Shown: piece after piece, positions 1 to 11,388 of the stretch | Layout: each line of letters starts with the position of its first letter | Numbering within the stretch: the first letter of the stretch is position 1 | DNA from: Lacisediminihabitans sp040549465 | GTDB lineage: Bacteria > Actinomycetota > Actinomycetes > Actinomycetales > Microbacteriaceae | Direction of reading: 5' to 3' | Length of the DNA stretch: 64,000 nt | Assembly: GCF_040549465.1 (NCBI RefSeq) | Contig: NZ_JBEPTL010000001.1 | Span: 186,001-250,000 of the forward strand | Program-made: the position numbers and the translations under genes | The notes under the pieces: model-generated | What the model was told of the DNA's origin: nothing | Databases searched by the model: none | Seen by the model: only the letters and a program-made list of their open reading frames with translations

Positions 1-386
1 CCATCGGGATCGGAGAATGGCCGGTCGCCGTGAGCTACGACCTGGATGCCGCTCTCGCGGCGGGGCCCGACGTGGTGATGATGCTGCGCATCCAGTCCGA
101 GCGGATGCACGCCGCGTTCTTTCCCAACGCGCGCGAGTATTCGAGGCAGTGGGGCCTCGATGACGAACGTCTCGCCACCCTGGGCGCGGATAGCATTGTC
201 ATGCACCCCGGGCCGATGAATCGCGGTCTCGAAATCTCGTCTCGCGCCGCCGATTCGGCGAAGTCGACAGTGCTCGAGCAGGTCGCGAACGGAGTTTCGG
301 TGCGGATGGCGGTGCTGTACCTGGTGCTCTACGGAACGCACCAGGGTGGCGAAACAGTCGTCACCGATGAAAGGACCGTGTCATGA
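1..386 (+). CDS. pyrB: Aspartate carbamoyltransferase catalytic chain, C-terminal part
   Basis: This is the 3' end of pyrB; the gene begins before the window and the open frame enters at base 3. The enzyme joins carbamoyl phosphate to aspartate in the second step of pyrimidine synthesis, in the cytosol. The visible part has the aspartate-binding features of the family: a MLRIQSER segment followed by a HPGPMNRG loop, where the HPGP-NRG motif belongs to the substrate-binding C-terminal domain. It ends in TGA overlapping the pyrC ATG (ATGA), so the two genes are translationally coupled. Directly followed by pyrC, as in other actinobacterial pyr operons. Confidence 0.95.
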   Translation, partial: IGIGEWPVAVSYDLDAALAAGPDVVMMLRIQSERMHAAFFPNAREYSRQWGLDDERLATLGADSIVMHPGPMNRGLEISSRAADSAKSTVLEQVANGVSVRMAVLYLVLYGTHQGGETVVTDERTVS

Positions 387-1714
387 CCGAAACCATCCTC
401 GTGAGGTCGGCACGGCTCGCCGATGGCACATCGGTCGACATCCTGGTGAAGGACGGCGTGATCGCGGAGCTCGGCGCTGTCACAGCATCCGCCGAGAGGG
501 TGATCGATGCCGCTGGACTCCTCGCCCTTCCCGGTCTCATCGACCTCCACACTCACCTGCGCGAGCCCGGTTTCGAGCAGAGCGAGACGGTGCTGACCGG
601 TTCTCGGGCGGCGGCGATTGGCGGCTTCACGGCGGTTCACGCGATGGCGAACACCTCGCCGGTTTCCGACACGGCCGGTGTCGTCGAGCAGGTCAAGTCG
701 CTCGGCGACGCGGCGGGTTATGTCACCGTGCGTCCGATCGGTGCGGTCACGGTGGGGCTTGAGGGCGCACAGCTCGCCGAGATCGGTGCCATGGCGAACA
801 GTCGTGCCAAGGTGCGGGTCTTCTCCGACGACGGAAAATGCGTGTCAGATGCCTTGCTGATGCGTCGCGCACTCGAGTACGTGGCGACTTTCGGCGGTGT
901 GATCGCCCAGCACTCGCAGGAGCCGCGCCTCACCGAGGGCGCACAGATGAACGAGGGCACGCTCTCGGGGCAGCTCGGGCTTGCCGGTTGGCCGGCGGTC
1001 GCCGAGGAAGCCATTATCGCCCGCGACGTGCTGCTCGCCCAGCACGTCGGCGCTCGGCTTCACGTCTGCCACCTCTCCACCGCAGGCTCCGTCGAAGTGG
1101 TTCGCTGGGCGAAGGCCAGGGGCATCGACGTCACTGCCGAGGTCACACCGCACCATCTGCTGCTCACCGAGCAGCTTGTCGGAGGCTATGACTCGCGCTA
1201 CAAGGTCAATCCGCCGCTACGTCGAGACGAAGATGTGCAGGCCGTGCGGGCAGGGCTCGCCGACGGCACGATCGACATCGTCGCCACAGACCATGCACCG
1301 CATCCTGTCGAGGCGAAGGAGTGCGAATGGGAGGCTGCCGCCTTCGGCATGGTTGGTCTCGAATCCGCGCTCTCCGTCGTGCAGGCATCGGTTGTCGACA
1401 CCGGCATGCTCGACTGGGCCGATGTGGCGCGGGTGTTCTCACGGGTTCCTGCCCGGATCGGCCAACTGGCGGGCTACGACCGCGGCATCGCGGTCGGCGC
1501 ACCGGCGGAGTTCACTCTCTACAACCCGGATGCCAGCCGCGTCTTCGACACCGGCCAGCTGCGAGGTAAGGGTGTGAACTCTCCCTACCTGTCGACGACC
1601 CTCCCCGGACAGGTCGTCGCAACCATTCACGGCGGTTACGCCACAGTGCTCGACGGTGAACTGATCGACGTCGAGACGATCGCACGCCACGCGGGAGCAG
1701 CCAACCATGGATAG
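383..1714 (+). CDS. pyrC: Dihydroorotase
   Basis: Predicted 443-residue dihydroorotase, closing carbamoyl aspartate to dihydroorotate in pyrimidine synthesis. It is an amidohydrolase-fold zinc enzyme: the metal-binding HTH pair sits in DLHTHLREPG at residues 54-63, further ligand regions are HVCHLST and VTPHHLLLTE, and the catalytic aspartate is expected in ATDHAPH. Length is normal for the long class I type. The ATG overlaps the pyrB stop by four bases, and its own TAG lies inside the next gene, so this is an internal operon gene without its own promoter in sight. Confidence 0.96.
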   Translation: MTETILVRSARLADGTSVDILVKDGVIAELGAVTASAERVIDAAGLLALPGLIDLHTHLREPGFEQSETVLTGSRAAAIGGFTAVHAMANTSPVSDTAGVVEQVKSLGDAAGYVTVRPIGAVTVGLEGAQLAEIGAMANSRAKVRVFSDDGKCVSDALLMRRALEYVATFGGVIAQHSQEPRLTEGAQMNEGTLSGQLGLAGWPAVAEEAIIARDVLLAQHVGARLHVCHLSTAGSVEVVRWAKARGIDVTAEVTPHHLLLTEQLVGGYDSRYKVNPPLRRDEDVQAVRAGLADGTIDIVATDHAPHPVEAKECEWEAAAFGMVGLESALSVVQASVVDTGMLDWADVARVFSRVPARIGQLAGYDRGIAVGAPAEFTLYNPDASRVFDTGQLRGKGVNSPYLSTTLPGQVVATIHGGYATVLDGELIDVETIARHAGAANHG

Positions 1715-2222
1715 AACAACCTCGACCGCGATCGTCATCGTCGTCATCCTGCTGGCCTTTGTGGGCATGTACTTCGGATGGCGCGCGAGGCGGCGGCGAC
1801 AGTCCACGCTGCCGAGGCCCTCGGTGGTTCCCGCGGATGCCGGAAGCGAGCTGTTCGCCGCCGACGTGTTCTACGTCGCTACGACCGTCGCCGGGGATCC
1901 GCTCAACCGCATCGCTGTCGGCGGCCTTGGATTCCGATCCAAGGCGACAGTCGCAGTGCTCGATCACGGACTCGTACTCTCGATCGCCGACGAACCGGAC
2001 GCCTGGATTCCCGCCGGCGACATCCGCGGCGTGGAACGGGCCACCTGGACCATCGACCGCGTCGTCGAGAGGGGCGGTCTCGTGCTCATCGCGTGGACGC
2101 TCGGCGACAAGGATGTCGACAGCTACCTCAGGGTCGCGGACCCCGCTGACCCCAGACCTCTCATCGACGCGGTCGAAAGCCTGCTCGATCCATCGACAAC
2201 CCAGGGAAGTGAGACACAGTGA
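1707..2222 (+). CDS. Small membrane-anchored protein of the pyrimidine operon (PH-like, Rv1382 position)
   Basis: Predicted 171-residue protein with one N-terminal membrane helix (about residues 8-25, rich in I, V and L), then a basic stop-transfer stretch RARRRRQ and a soluble domain of about 140 residues. It overlaps pyrC by eight bases and carA by four, so it is a true operon member. A protein of this layout occupies the same place between pyrC and carA in M. tuberculosis (Rv1382, annotated only as an export or membrane protein). The soluble part resembles the bacterial PH-like domains often attached to a membrane helix, but I cannot confirm that by eye. Function unknown; a role tied to pyrimidine synthesis is inferred from position only. 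Confidence 0.85.
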   Translation: MDRTTSTAIVIVVILLAFVGMYFGWRARRRRQSTLPRPSVVPADAGSELFAADVFYVATTVAGDPLNRIAVGGLGFRSKATVAVLDHGLVLSIADEPDAWIPAGDIRGVERATWTIDRVVERGGLVLIAWTLGDKDVDSYLRVADPADPRPLIDAVESLLDPSTTQGSETQ

Positions 2223-3405
2223 CCCGCTTCGAACCAGCCGTCTTCGTGCTCGAAGATGGCAGCCGCTATGACGGCCACGCTTATGGCGCAAGAGGCAGGA
2301 GCCTGGGCGAGGCGGTCTTCGCCACCGGCATGACCGGATACCAGGAGACCATCACCGACCCGTCCTATGCCGGCCAGATCGTTCTCATGACGGCGCCGCA
2401 CATCGGCAACACCGGCGTGAACGACGAAGATCCGGAGTCCCGTCGTATCTGGGTCGCCGGCTTCGTCGTCCGCGATCCGTCACGGGTCGTGTCCAATTAC
2501 CGCGCCACGGGCAGTCTCGACGACCAGCTGGTCGCCGAGGGCGTCGTCGGTATCAGCGGGATCGACACCCGCGCCGTCACCAGGCGCCTCAGGGATGCCG
2601 GCGCCATGCGCTCCGGCATCTTCTCCGGACCGGATGCCGCCCTCGGCGAGAGTGAGCAGCTCGAGATCGTGCGTGCGGGGGCCCGGATGTCTGGCCTCAA
2701 CCTCTCCGCGGAGGTCTCCGTCTCCGAGCAGGTCACCATCCCCGCCACGTCGGAGCGGATCGGATCCGTCGCCGTGCTCGACCTCGGGGTCAAGGATTCG
2801 ACGCTCCGCTACCTGGCTGCCCGCGGGCTGGACGTTCATGTACTGCCACAGAATGTGACCACCGACGATCTGTTGGCGATCAAGCCGGATGCGGTCTTCT
2901 ACTCGAACGGCCCAGGCGACCCCGCGGCGTCCGACGATCACGTCGAACTGTTGCAGGCGGTACTCCGCGAGGGGCTGCCGTTCTTCGGCATCTGCTTCGG
3001 CAACCAGCTCCTCGGACGCGCGCTCGGCCTCGGCACTTACAAGCTGCCATTCGGCCATCGCGGTATCAACCAGCCCGTCGTCGACAGGAGCACCGGAAAG
3101 GTCGAGATCACCGCCCACAACCACGGCTTCGCCGTTGACGCGCCGCGCGAGGGCGTCTTCGATTCTCCGGCCGGATTCGGTCGCGTCGAGGTGAGCCACG
3201 TCAACCTCAACGACGATGTCGTCGAAGGCCTCAACGCCCTCGACATTCCCGCATTCTCGGTGCAGTACCACCCTGAGGCAGCGGCGGGTCCGCACGACGC
3301 CAACTATCTCTTCGACAGGTTCCGCGACATGGTGATCGCCGGGCGCTCCTCGCAGCGCATCGGCAGGCACAGCGACGCCACGACTCCCGACCAGGAAAGC
3401 AAGTA

Positions 3406-3406
<1 letters not shown>
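2219..3406 (+). CDS. carA: Carbamoyl-phosphate synthase small chain
   Basis: Predicted 395-residue glutaminase subunit of carbamoyl phosphate synthetase; it hydrolyses glutamine and passes ammonia to CarB, feeding both pyrimidine and arginine synthesis. The N-terminal half is the CarA-specific domain (TGMTGYQETITDPSYAGQ). The C-terminal half is a class I glutamine amidotransferase with nucleophile C259 in FFGICFGNQ and the His/Glu pair H351 and E353 in YHPEAA. The GTG start overlaps the TGA of the upstream gene, and the TAA overlaps the carB ATG by one base (TAATG), so subunits are coupled in translation. Confidence 0.97.
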
Positions 3407-6706
<3,300 letters not shown>

Positions 6707-6714
<8 letters not shown>

Positions 6715-7600
6715 GGCTGCTGCGGTCACTGAGCCTGTCGAAGGGGGGCCTGTCGAGGGGTTCGGCGATCGCCTGCGCACCGTCTTCGACACACTCGGGC
6801 AGCTGTGCGTCGGCGTCGATCCACATCCCTACCTGCTCGAATCATGGGGCCTTCCCGACAGCCCGTCCGGACTCCTGCAGTTTGGAGCGATGGTGGTGGA
6901 TGCAGCGGCCGGTCAGGTCGGCATCATCAAACCCCAGGTCGCATTCTTCGAACGACATGGCTCGGGCGGCTATGCGGCGCTCGAGGAGGTGCTCGACCTC
7001 GCTCGCCAGTCAGGCCTTCTGGTGATCGCGGATGTCAAGCGTGGCGATGTCGGTACCAGCGTGGAGGCGTACGGGCAGGCCTGGCTGACGCCGGGGAGCC
7101 CACTGGAGGTCGACGCGATGACAATCAGCGCCTTCCAGGGCGTCGGGTCCATCGAAGCACCGATTCGCCTGGCTTACGCGAACGGCAAGGGTTTGTTCGT
7201 CCTCGCGGCGACGTCGAATCCGGAAGCTCGCGACATCCAGACCGCGAAAGTGAGCCGCGGAGGAAGCGTCGCCTCGAGTATCGTCGAGGACGTGGCGGTG
7301 TGGAATGCGGAATTGTCGGCGGGGGCGAACGGCTCGATCGGGCTGGTGCTCGGAGCGACCGTCGATTTTGACGAGCACGGCATCGACCTGGCTTCGCTGA
7401 CCGATTCGCCATCAATTCCGGTACTCGGGCCAGGCTTCGGCCACCAGGGCGCCCAGTATTCCGAACTCGACGCCCTCTACGGCCCGGCTGCTCCATTGGT
7501 TGTCGTCAGCGCGTCGCGCAGCATCCTGCAGGCCGGCCCGCACGGCATTGCCGACGCCGTTCGCACCCAGGCTCGAGAGGTGTGGGAATGCCGCGCATAG
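6707..7600 (+). CDS. pyrF: Orotidine 5'-phosphate decarboxylase (actinobacterial type)
   Basis: Predicted decarboxylase for the last step of UMP synthesis. The catalytic lysine is K111 in ADVKRGDVG, and the motifs KPQVAFFERHG and GPGFG are typical of the longer actinobacterial subfamily. The conserved fold begins near residue 19 (FGDRLRTVFD). I chose TTG at 6707 because a GGGGG run lies six bases upstream; GTG at 6683 is the alternative and gives 305 residues. Both starts overlap carB. Codons 7-18 are made of a small dispersed repeat (see 6727-6758), so the N-terminus is not conserved sequence. The gene is followed without a gap by gmk. Confidence 0.9.
6727..6758. repeat. Dispersed REP-like repeat in the 5' end of pyrF
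   Basis: The stretch holds CACTGAGCCTGTCGAAG followed five bases later by CCTGTCGAGG. Read on the minus strand the first part is CTTCGACAGGCTCAGTG, which matches the left end of the element inside uvrC at 58797 in all but two or three positions. It lies at the carB-pyrF junction and is translated as part of the PyrF N-terminus. Confidence 0.6.
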
Positions 7601-8520
7601 CTCCTCCCGATGTCGATCGCGCGGCTGCCGCACGCGCAGCGGTCGCGGCCAGGCGAGCACGCGCCGCCGTGAAACAGTCGATCCATGACCGCTCGCGCAC
7701 CGCGCTCGAAGTAGCCACGACGGCCTGGGACGACCCCACAGCCGCGGCCGAAGCGACCCTCAGAGTGCGAGAACTGCTGACCAGCATCCCCAGCCTCGGA
7801 CCGACGCGCGTCGCCAAAGCCATGGAGCAGCTGGGCATTGCGGAGTCGAAACGGGTCGGCGGTCTCGGTGTGCGTCAGCGCCGCAGGTTGCTCGAGTGGT
7901 TCGAACAGCGCGAGAATCGCGGCCACCCGGCGTCGCCCTCGCGGCTCGTGGTGCTCGCCGGGCCCACCGCTGTCGGCAAAGGCACGGTATCGACCTTCAT
8001 CCGCGAGAACTATCCAGACGTACACCTGTCGGTATCGGCGACGACCCGTGCGCCGCGGCCTGGCGAAGTCGACGGGGTCAACTACTTCTTTGTGAGCGAC
8101 GACGAGTTCGACAGACTGATCGAGACCGGACAGATGCTCGAGACCGCCACTGTGCACAACGCCTTCCGCTATGGCACTGCGCGTGCCCCGATCGATGTCG
8201 CCCTTGCCGAGGGCAAGAGTGTGCTTCTCGAGATCGATCTTCAGGGCGCGCGATCGGTTCGGGCTGCTATGCCAGAGGCTGTGCTCGTTTTCCTGCTACC
8301 CCCGACCTGGGAGGAACTGGTGCGCCGACTCATCGGTCGAGGGACCGAGGATTCGATCGAACAGCAGCGCAGGCTGGAGACCGCGAAGGTGGAACTTGCG
8401 GCCCAGGACGAGTTCGATCATCGCGTCGTCAACCGCGAAGTCGGCCAGGCGGCCCGCGAGGTTGTAGAATTGATGGCAATCCCACACACCCCGAGCTCGT
8501 CTCGGTCGTCAAGACTTTAA
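7588..8520 (+). CDS. gmk: mIHF-guanylate kinase fusion protein
   Basis: Predicted 310-residue protein with two parts. Residues 1-105 look like the actinobacterial integration host factor mIHF: a basic helix (AARRARAAVK, 21-29) and a helix-hairpin-helix region (SLGPTRVAKAMEQLGI, SKRVGGLG, about 69-94). Residues 118-300 are guanylate kinase, phosphorylating GMP and dGMP to the diphosphate: P-loop GPTAVGKGT at 125-133, then SATTRAPRPGEVDGVNYFF and EIDLQGAR. Mycobacteria encode the two as separate neighbours (mihF, gmk). The ATG at 7588 has GAGAGG seven bases upstream; GTG at 7582 is less likely. rpoZ follows, as is usual for gmk. Confidence 0.93.
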   Translation: MPRIAPPDVDRAAAARAAVAARRARAAVKQSIHDRSRTALEVATTAWDDPTAAAEATLRVRELLTSIPSLGPTRVAKAMEQLGIAESKRVGGLGVRQRRRLLEWFEQRENRGHPASPSRLVVLAGPTAVGKGTVSTFIRENYPDVHLSVSATTRAPRPGEVDGVNYFFVSDDEFDRLIETGQMLETATVHNAFRYGTARAPIDVALAEGKSVLLEIDLQGARSVRAAMPEAVLVFLLPPTWEELVRRLIGRGTEDSIEQQRRLETAKVELAAQDEFDHRVVNREVGQAAREVVELMAIPHTPSSSRSSRL

Positions 8521-8557
8521 CATTCGCCGGATTCACGAACGTCAAGGAGTATCACGC

Positions 8558-8824
8558 ATGGTTGAACGCGCCAAGGGCATCATCGATCCGCCCATCGACG
8601 AGCTGCTGTCGAAGGTCGACTCGAAGTACGCTCTCGTGATCTTCGCGTCGAAGCGTGCCCGCCAGATCAACGACTACTACGCCGACCTCCACGAGGGCAG
8701 CCTGTTCGACAACGTCGGACCACTCGTCGACTCGACCATCGATGACAAGCCGCTCTCCGTCGCGATGCACGAGATCAACGAAGACAAGCTCGTCGTGAAG
8801 GCGCTGGCCGAACCCGCCGAGTAG
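8558..8824 (+). CDS. rpoZ: RNA polymerase omega subunit
   Basis: Predicted 88-residue omega subunit, which helps fold and assemble the beta-prime subunit of RNA polymerase. The family core is visible: IDPPIDELLSKVDSKYALV, then SKRARQINDYY, the helix that contacts beta-prime. Length matches actinobacterial omega. A strong AAGGAG lies eight bases before the ATG, 37 bases after gmk, and the gmk-rpoZ-coaBC order is conserved in the phylum. Confidence 0.96.
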   Translation: MVERAKGIIDPPIDELLSKVDSKYALVIFASKRARQINDYYADLHEGSLFDNVGPLVDSTIDDKPLSVAMHEINEDKLVVKALAEPAE

Positions 8825-8835
8825 TTCTTACGGGC

Positions 8836-10062
8836 ATGAGCGCTCGACTCGGTGGCAGCCAACCCGGTACCAATCAACTGAATATCGTTGTCGGCATCAC
8901 CGGCGGCATCGCGGCCTATAAGGCCGTCGGCGTTATTCGTGCGCTCATTCTGGCCGGGCACGATGTCCACGTCGTAGCGACGGATGCTGCGCTGCGCTTC
9001 GTCGGCAAGCCGACACTCGAGGCCATCAGTCGCAACACCGTCGATACGGACCTCTACGAGGGCGTTGCCCAGGTGCGTCACGTGGCGATCGGTCAGGCAG
9101 CTGACCTCATCGTCATCGCACCGGCGACCGCCAATACGATCGCGAAACTAGCGGCCGGGCTCGCTGACGACCTGCTTGGCAATACCGTGCTCGCGAGCAA
9201 GGCCCCGGTGGTGATCGCCCCCGCGATGCACACCGAGATGTGGCAGAACCCGGCGACCGTCGCGAACATCATGACTCTCCGTTCGCGAGGAGTGACCGTA
9301 GTCGGCCCGGGCGTCGGGCAGCTGACCGGCACCGACTCCGGCCCCGGGCGCATGGTCGAGCCCGACGAGATCGTCTCCGCCGCGCTGGCGGTGCGTCGCC
9401 CCCAGGATTTCGAGGGGCGCCGAATTGTCGTCACTGCGGGCGGCACCCGTGAGGCACTCGATCCCGTGCGTTACATCGGCAACCGATCAAGCGGCAAACA
9501 GGGCATCGCCATCGCGCTGGCCGCGGCGGCGCGGGGAGCGGATGTCACCCTCGTCGGCGCGAACCTCGAGGTGGCGGCGCCGGCCTCAGTGCACGTTCAG
9601 CACGTCGTCACCACACTCGAATTGGCGGATGCCGTCGACGCCGCCTCGCAGAACGCCGACATCGTGATCATGGCCGCCGCAGTGGCCGATTATCGGCCGG
9701 AGTCGATAGCGGAATCGAAGATCAAGAAGGAGACCCAGGGCGACAGGCTGAGTCTCGAGCTGGTGAAGAACCCCGACATCCTCACGGGCCTTGCACGGTC
9801 CCGTCGTCCGGGCCAGATTATCGTCGGTTTCGCAGCGGAGACGGAGCCAGACGACGCAGCGCTGCTCGAACTCGGCCGTGCCAAAGTCCAGCGAAAGGGA
9901 AGCGACTATCTCCTCGTCAACAGGGTCGGTTGGAACGAAGGTTTTGCCACGGATGGCAACAGCGTCGTGATGCTCGACGGACGCGGAGATATAGTGATGG
10001 AGGCCTCAGGCAGTAAGTCGGCCGTGGCTGACAAACTGCTCGACGTGCTGGCCCGCGCATAA
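8836..10062 (+). CDS. coaBC: Phosphopantothenoylcysteine decarboxylase / phosphopantothenate-cysteine ligase
   Basis: Predicted 408-residue bifunctional coenzyme A synthesis enzyme. The N-terminal flavoprotein part (CoaC, about residues 16-185) shows VGITGGIAAYK, the catalytic-histidine region VRHVAIG, IAPATANTIAKLA and the PAMHTEMW motif. The C-terminal part (CoaB, about 195-405) has VTAGGTREALDPVRYIGNRS, SGKQG and the lysine pair KIKK that contacts the nucleotide. It starts 12 bases after rpoZ. The first 14 residues are not conserved, so an internal start is possible. Confidence 0.95.
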   Translation: MSARLGGSQPGTNQLNIVVGITGGIAAYKAVGVIRALILAGHDVHVVATDAALRFVGKPTLEAISRNTVDTDLYEGVAQVRHVAIGQAADLIVIAPATANTIAKLAAGLADDLLGNTVLASKAPVVIAPAMHTEMWQNPATVANIMTLRSRGVTVVGPGVGQLTGTDSGPGRMVEPDEIVSAALAVRRPQDFEGRRIVVTAGGTREALDPVRYIGNRSSGKQGIAIALAAAARGADVTLVGANLEVAAPASVHVQHVVTTLELADAVDAASQNADIVIMAAAVADYRPESIAESKIKKETQGDRLSLELVKNPDILTGLARSRRPGQIIVGFAAETEPDDAALLELGRAKVQRKGSDYLLVNRVGWNEGFATDGNSVVMLDGRGDIVMEASGSKSAVADKLLDVLARA

Positions 10063-10066
10063 CAAG

Positions 10067-10094
10067 ACGTGCACGATAACACGTGCACGATAAG
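10067..10094. repeat. Two tandem 14-bp repeats upstream of metK
   Basis: ACGTGCACGATAA occurs twice with a 14-base period (10067-10079 and 10081-10093), directly after the coaBC stop. Each copy contains the palindrome GTGCAC. The pair lies in the 115-base coaBC-metK gap, about 85 bases before the metK ATG, and could be an operator. No known regulator is recognised. Confidence 0.45.
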
Positions 10095-10177
10095 CCGGGC
10101 GCGATACGACCGGGCACAGAAATCGTTCGTGTGCAGCACCGTCGGCACGACATCCTCAACGTCAACTGGAACACACC

Positions 10178-11386
10178 ATGAGCGCAGCTTCGCAAACACC
10201 ACTACGCCTGTTCACCTCAGAGTCGGTGACCGAGGGCCATCCCGATAAGATCTGCGACCAGATCTCTGACAGCATCCTGGATGCCCTGCTCGCCGTCGAT
10301 CCGCACAGTCGCGTCGCCGTCGAAACGCTTGTCACCACCGGCCTCGTGCACGTCGCCGGCGAGGTGACCACGTCTGGCTACGTCGACATCCCGTCGATCG
10401 TGCGTGACCGCATCTGGAACATCGGGTACAACTCTTCGGACGTCTGGTTCGACGGCCGCTCCTGCGGCGTCTCGGTGTCGATCGGCGGACAGTCACCCGA
10501 CATTGCCCAGGGCGTGAACGATGCCTTCGAGAGCCGCGAGGAGTCGAGCATCGACGACCTCGATCGCCAGGGTGCTGGCGACCAGGGCATCATGTTCGGT
10601 TACGCGACGACAGAGACCCCGGAGTACATGCCGGTGCCGATCTGGATCGCTCACCGACTCGCTGAGCGCCTCGCCGAGGTGCGCAAGGGCGGGGATGTGG
10701 ACTACCTGCGTCCTGACGGCAAGACCCAGGTCACCATCGGCTACGACGGCATCGTGCCGCGCACCGTAGAGACAGTGGTGTTGTCCACCCAACACTCGCC
10801 CCAGGTGAGCACGGAGCAACTCCGCGCGGAGATCGAGGAGCTCGTGATCCGCCCGGTGCTCTCGAAGGTCGACCTCGACAGCGTCGACCCCCGCATCCTG
10901 ATCAACCCGACCGGCCGCTTCGAGATCGGCGGCCCACAGGGCGACGCCGGTCTCACCGGCCGCAAGATCATCGTCGACACCTATGGTGGGGCAAGCCGCC
11001 ACGGCGGTGGTGCTTTCAGCGGAAAGGACCCGTCGAAGGTGGACCGTTCGGCTGCCTACGCCATGCGGTGGGTGGCGAAGAACGTTGTGGCCGCTGGCCT
11101 TGCCGACAGGCTCGAGGTCCAGGTTGCTTATGCCATCGGCAAGGCCGCTCCCGTCGGTCTCTACGTCGAGTCCTTCGGCACCGCGCATGTCGACGAGGCC
11201 TCGATCATCGATGCGATCCAGCAGGTGTTCGACCTTCGTCCTGCCGCGATCATCCGCGACCTCGACCTCCTGCGCCCGATCTATGCGGCGACCTCGACGT
11301 ACGGTCACTTCGGTCGTGAACTCCCCGAGTTCAGCTGGGAGCGTCTCGACCGCGTGGACGCACTGCGCAGCGTCGCCGGGCTGTAA
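10178..11386 (+). CDS. metK: S-adenosylmethionine synthase
   Basis: Predicted 402-residue methionine adenosyltransferase, making S-adenosylmethionine from ATP and methionine. Motifs run in order: EGHPDKICDQISD near the N-terminus (catalytic His and Mg-binding Asp), GQSPDIAQGV, the flexible-loop motif GAGDQGIMFGYA, and the C-terminal P-loop-like GGAFSGKDPSKVDRSAAY. Length is normal. The 115-base upstream gap is the longest in this section and holds tandem repeats but no SAM riboswitch that I can recognise. priA follows after two bases. Confidence 0.97.
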   Translation: MSAASQTPLRLFTSESVTEGHPDKICDQISDSILDALLAVDPHSRVAVETLVTTGLVHVAGEVTTSGYVDIPSIVRDRIWNIGYNSSDVWFDGRSCGVSVSIGGQSPDIAQGVNDAFESREESSIDDLDRQGAGDQGIMFGYATTETPEYMPVPIWIAHRLAERLAEVRKGGDVDYLRPDGKTQVTIGYDGIVPRTVETVVLSTQHSPQVSTEQLRAEIEELVIRPVLSKVDLDSVDPRILINPTGRFEIGGPQGDAGLTGRKIIVDTYGGASRHGGGAFSGKDPSKVDRSAAYAMRWVAKNVVAAGLADRLEVQVAYAIGKAAPVGLYVESFGTAHVDEASIIDAIQQVFDLRPAAIIRDLDLLRPIYAATSTYGHFGRELPEFSWERLDRVDALRSVAGL

Positions 11387-11388
11387 GC

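Noticed and set aside
10063..10177. SAM riboswitch upstream of metK
   Set aside because: The gap is short and I could not find the paired elements of any SAM riboswitch class; only tandem repeats are present.
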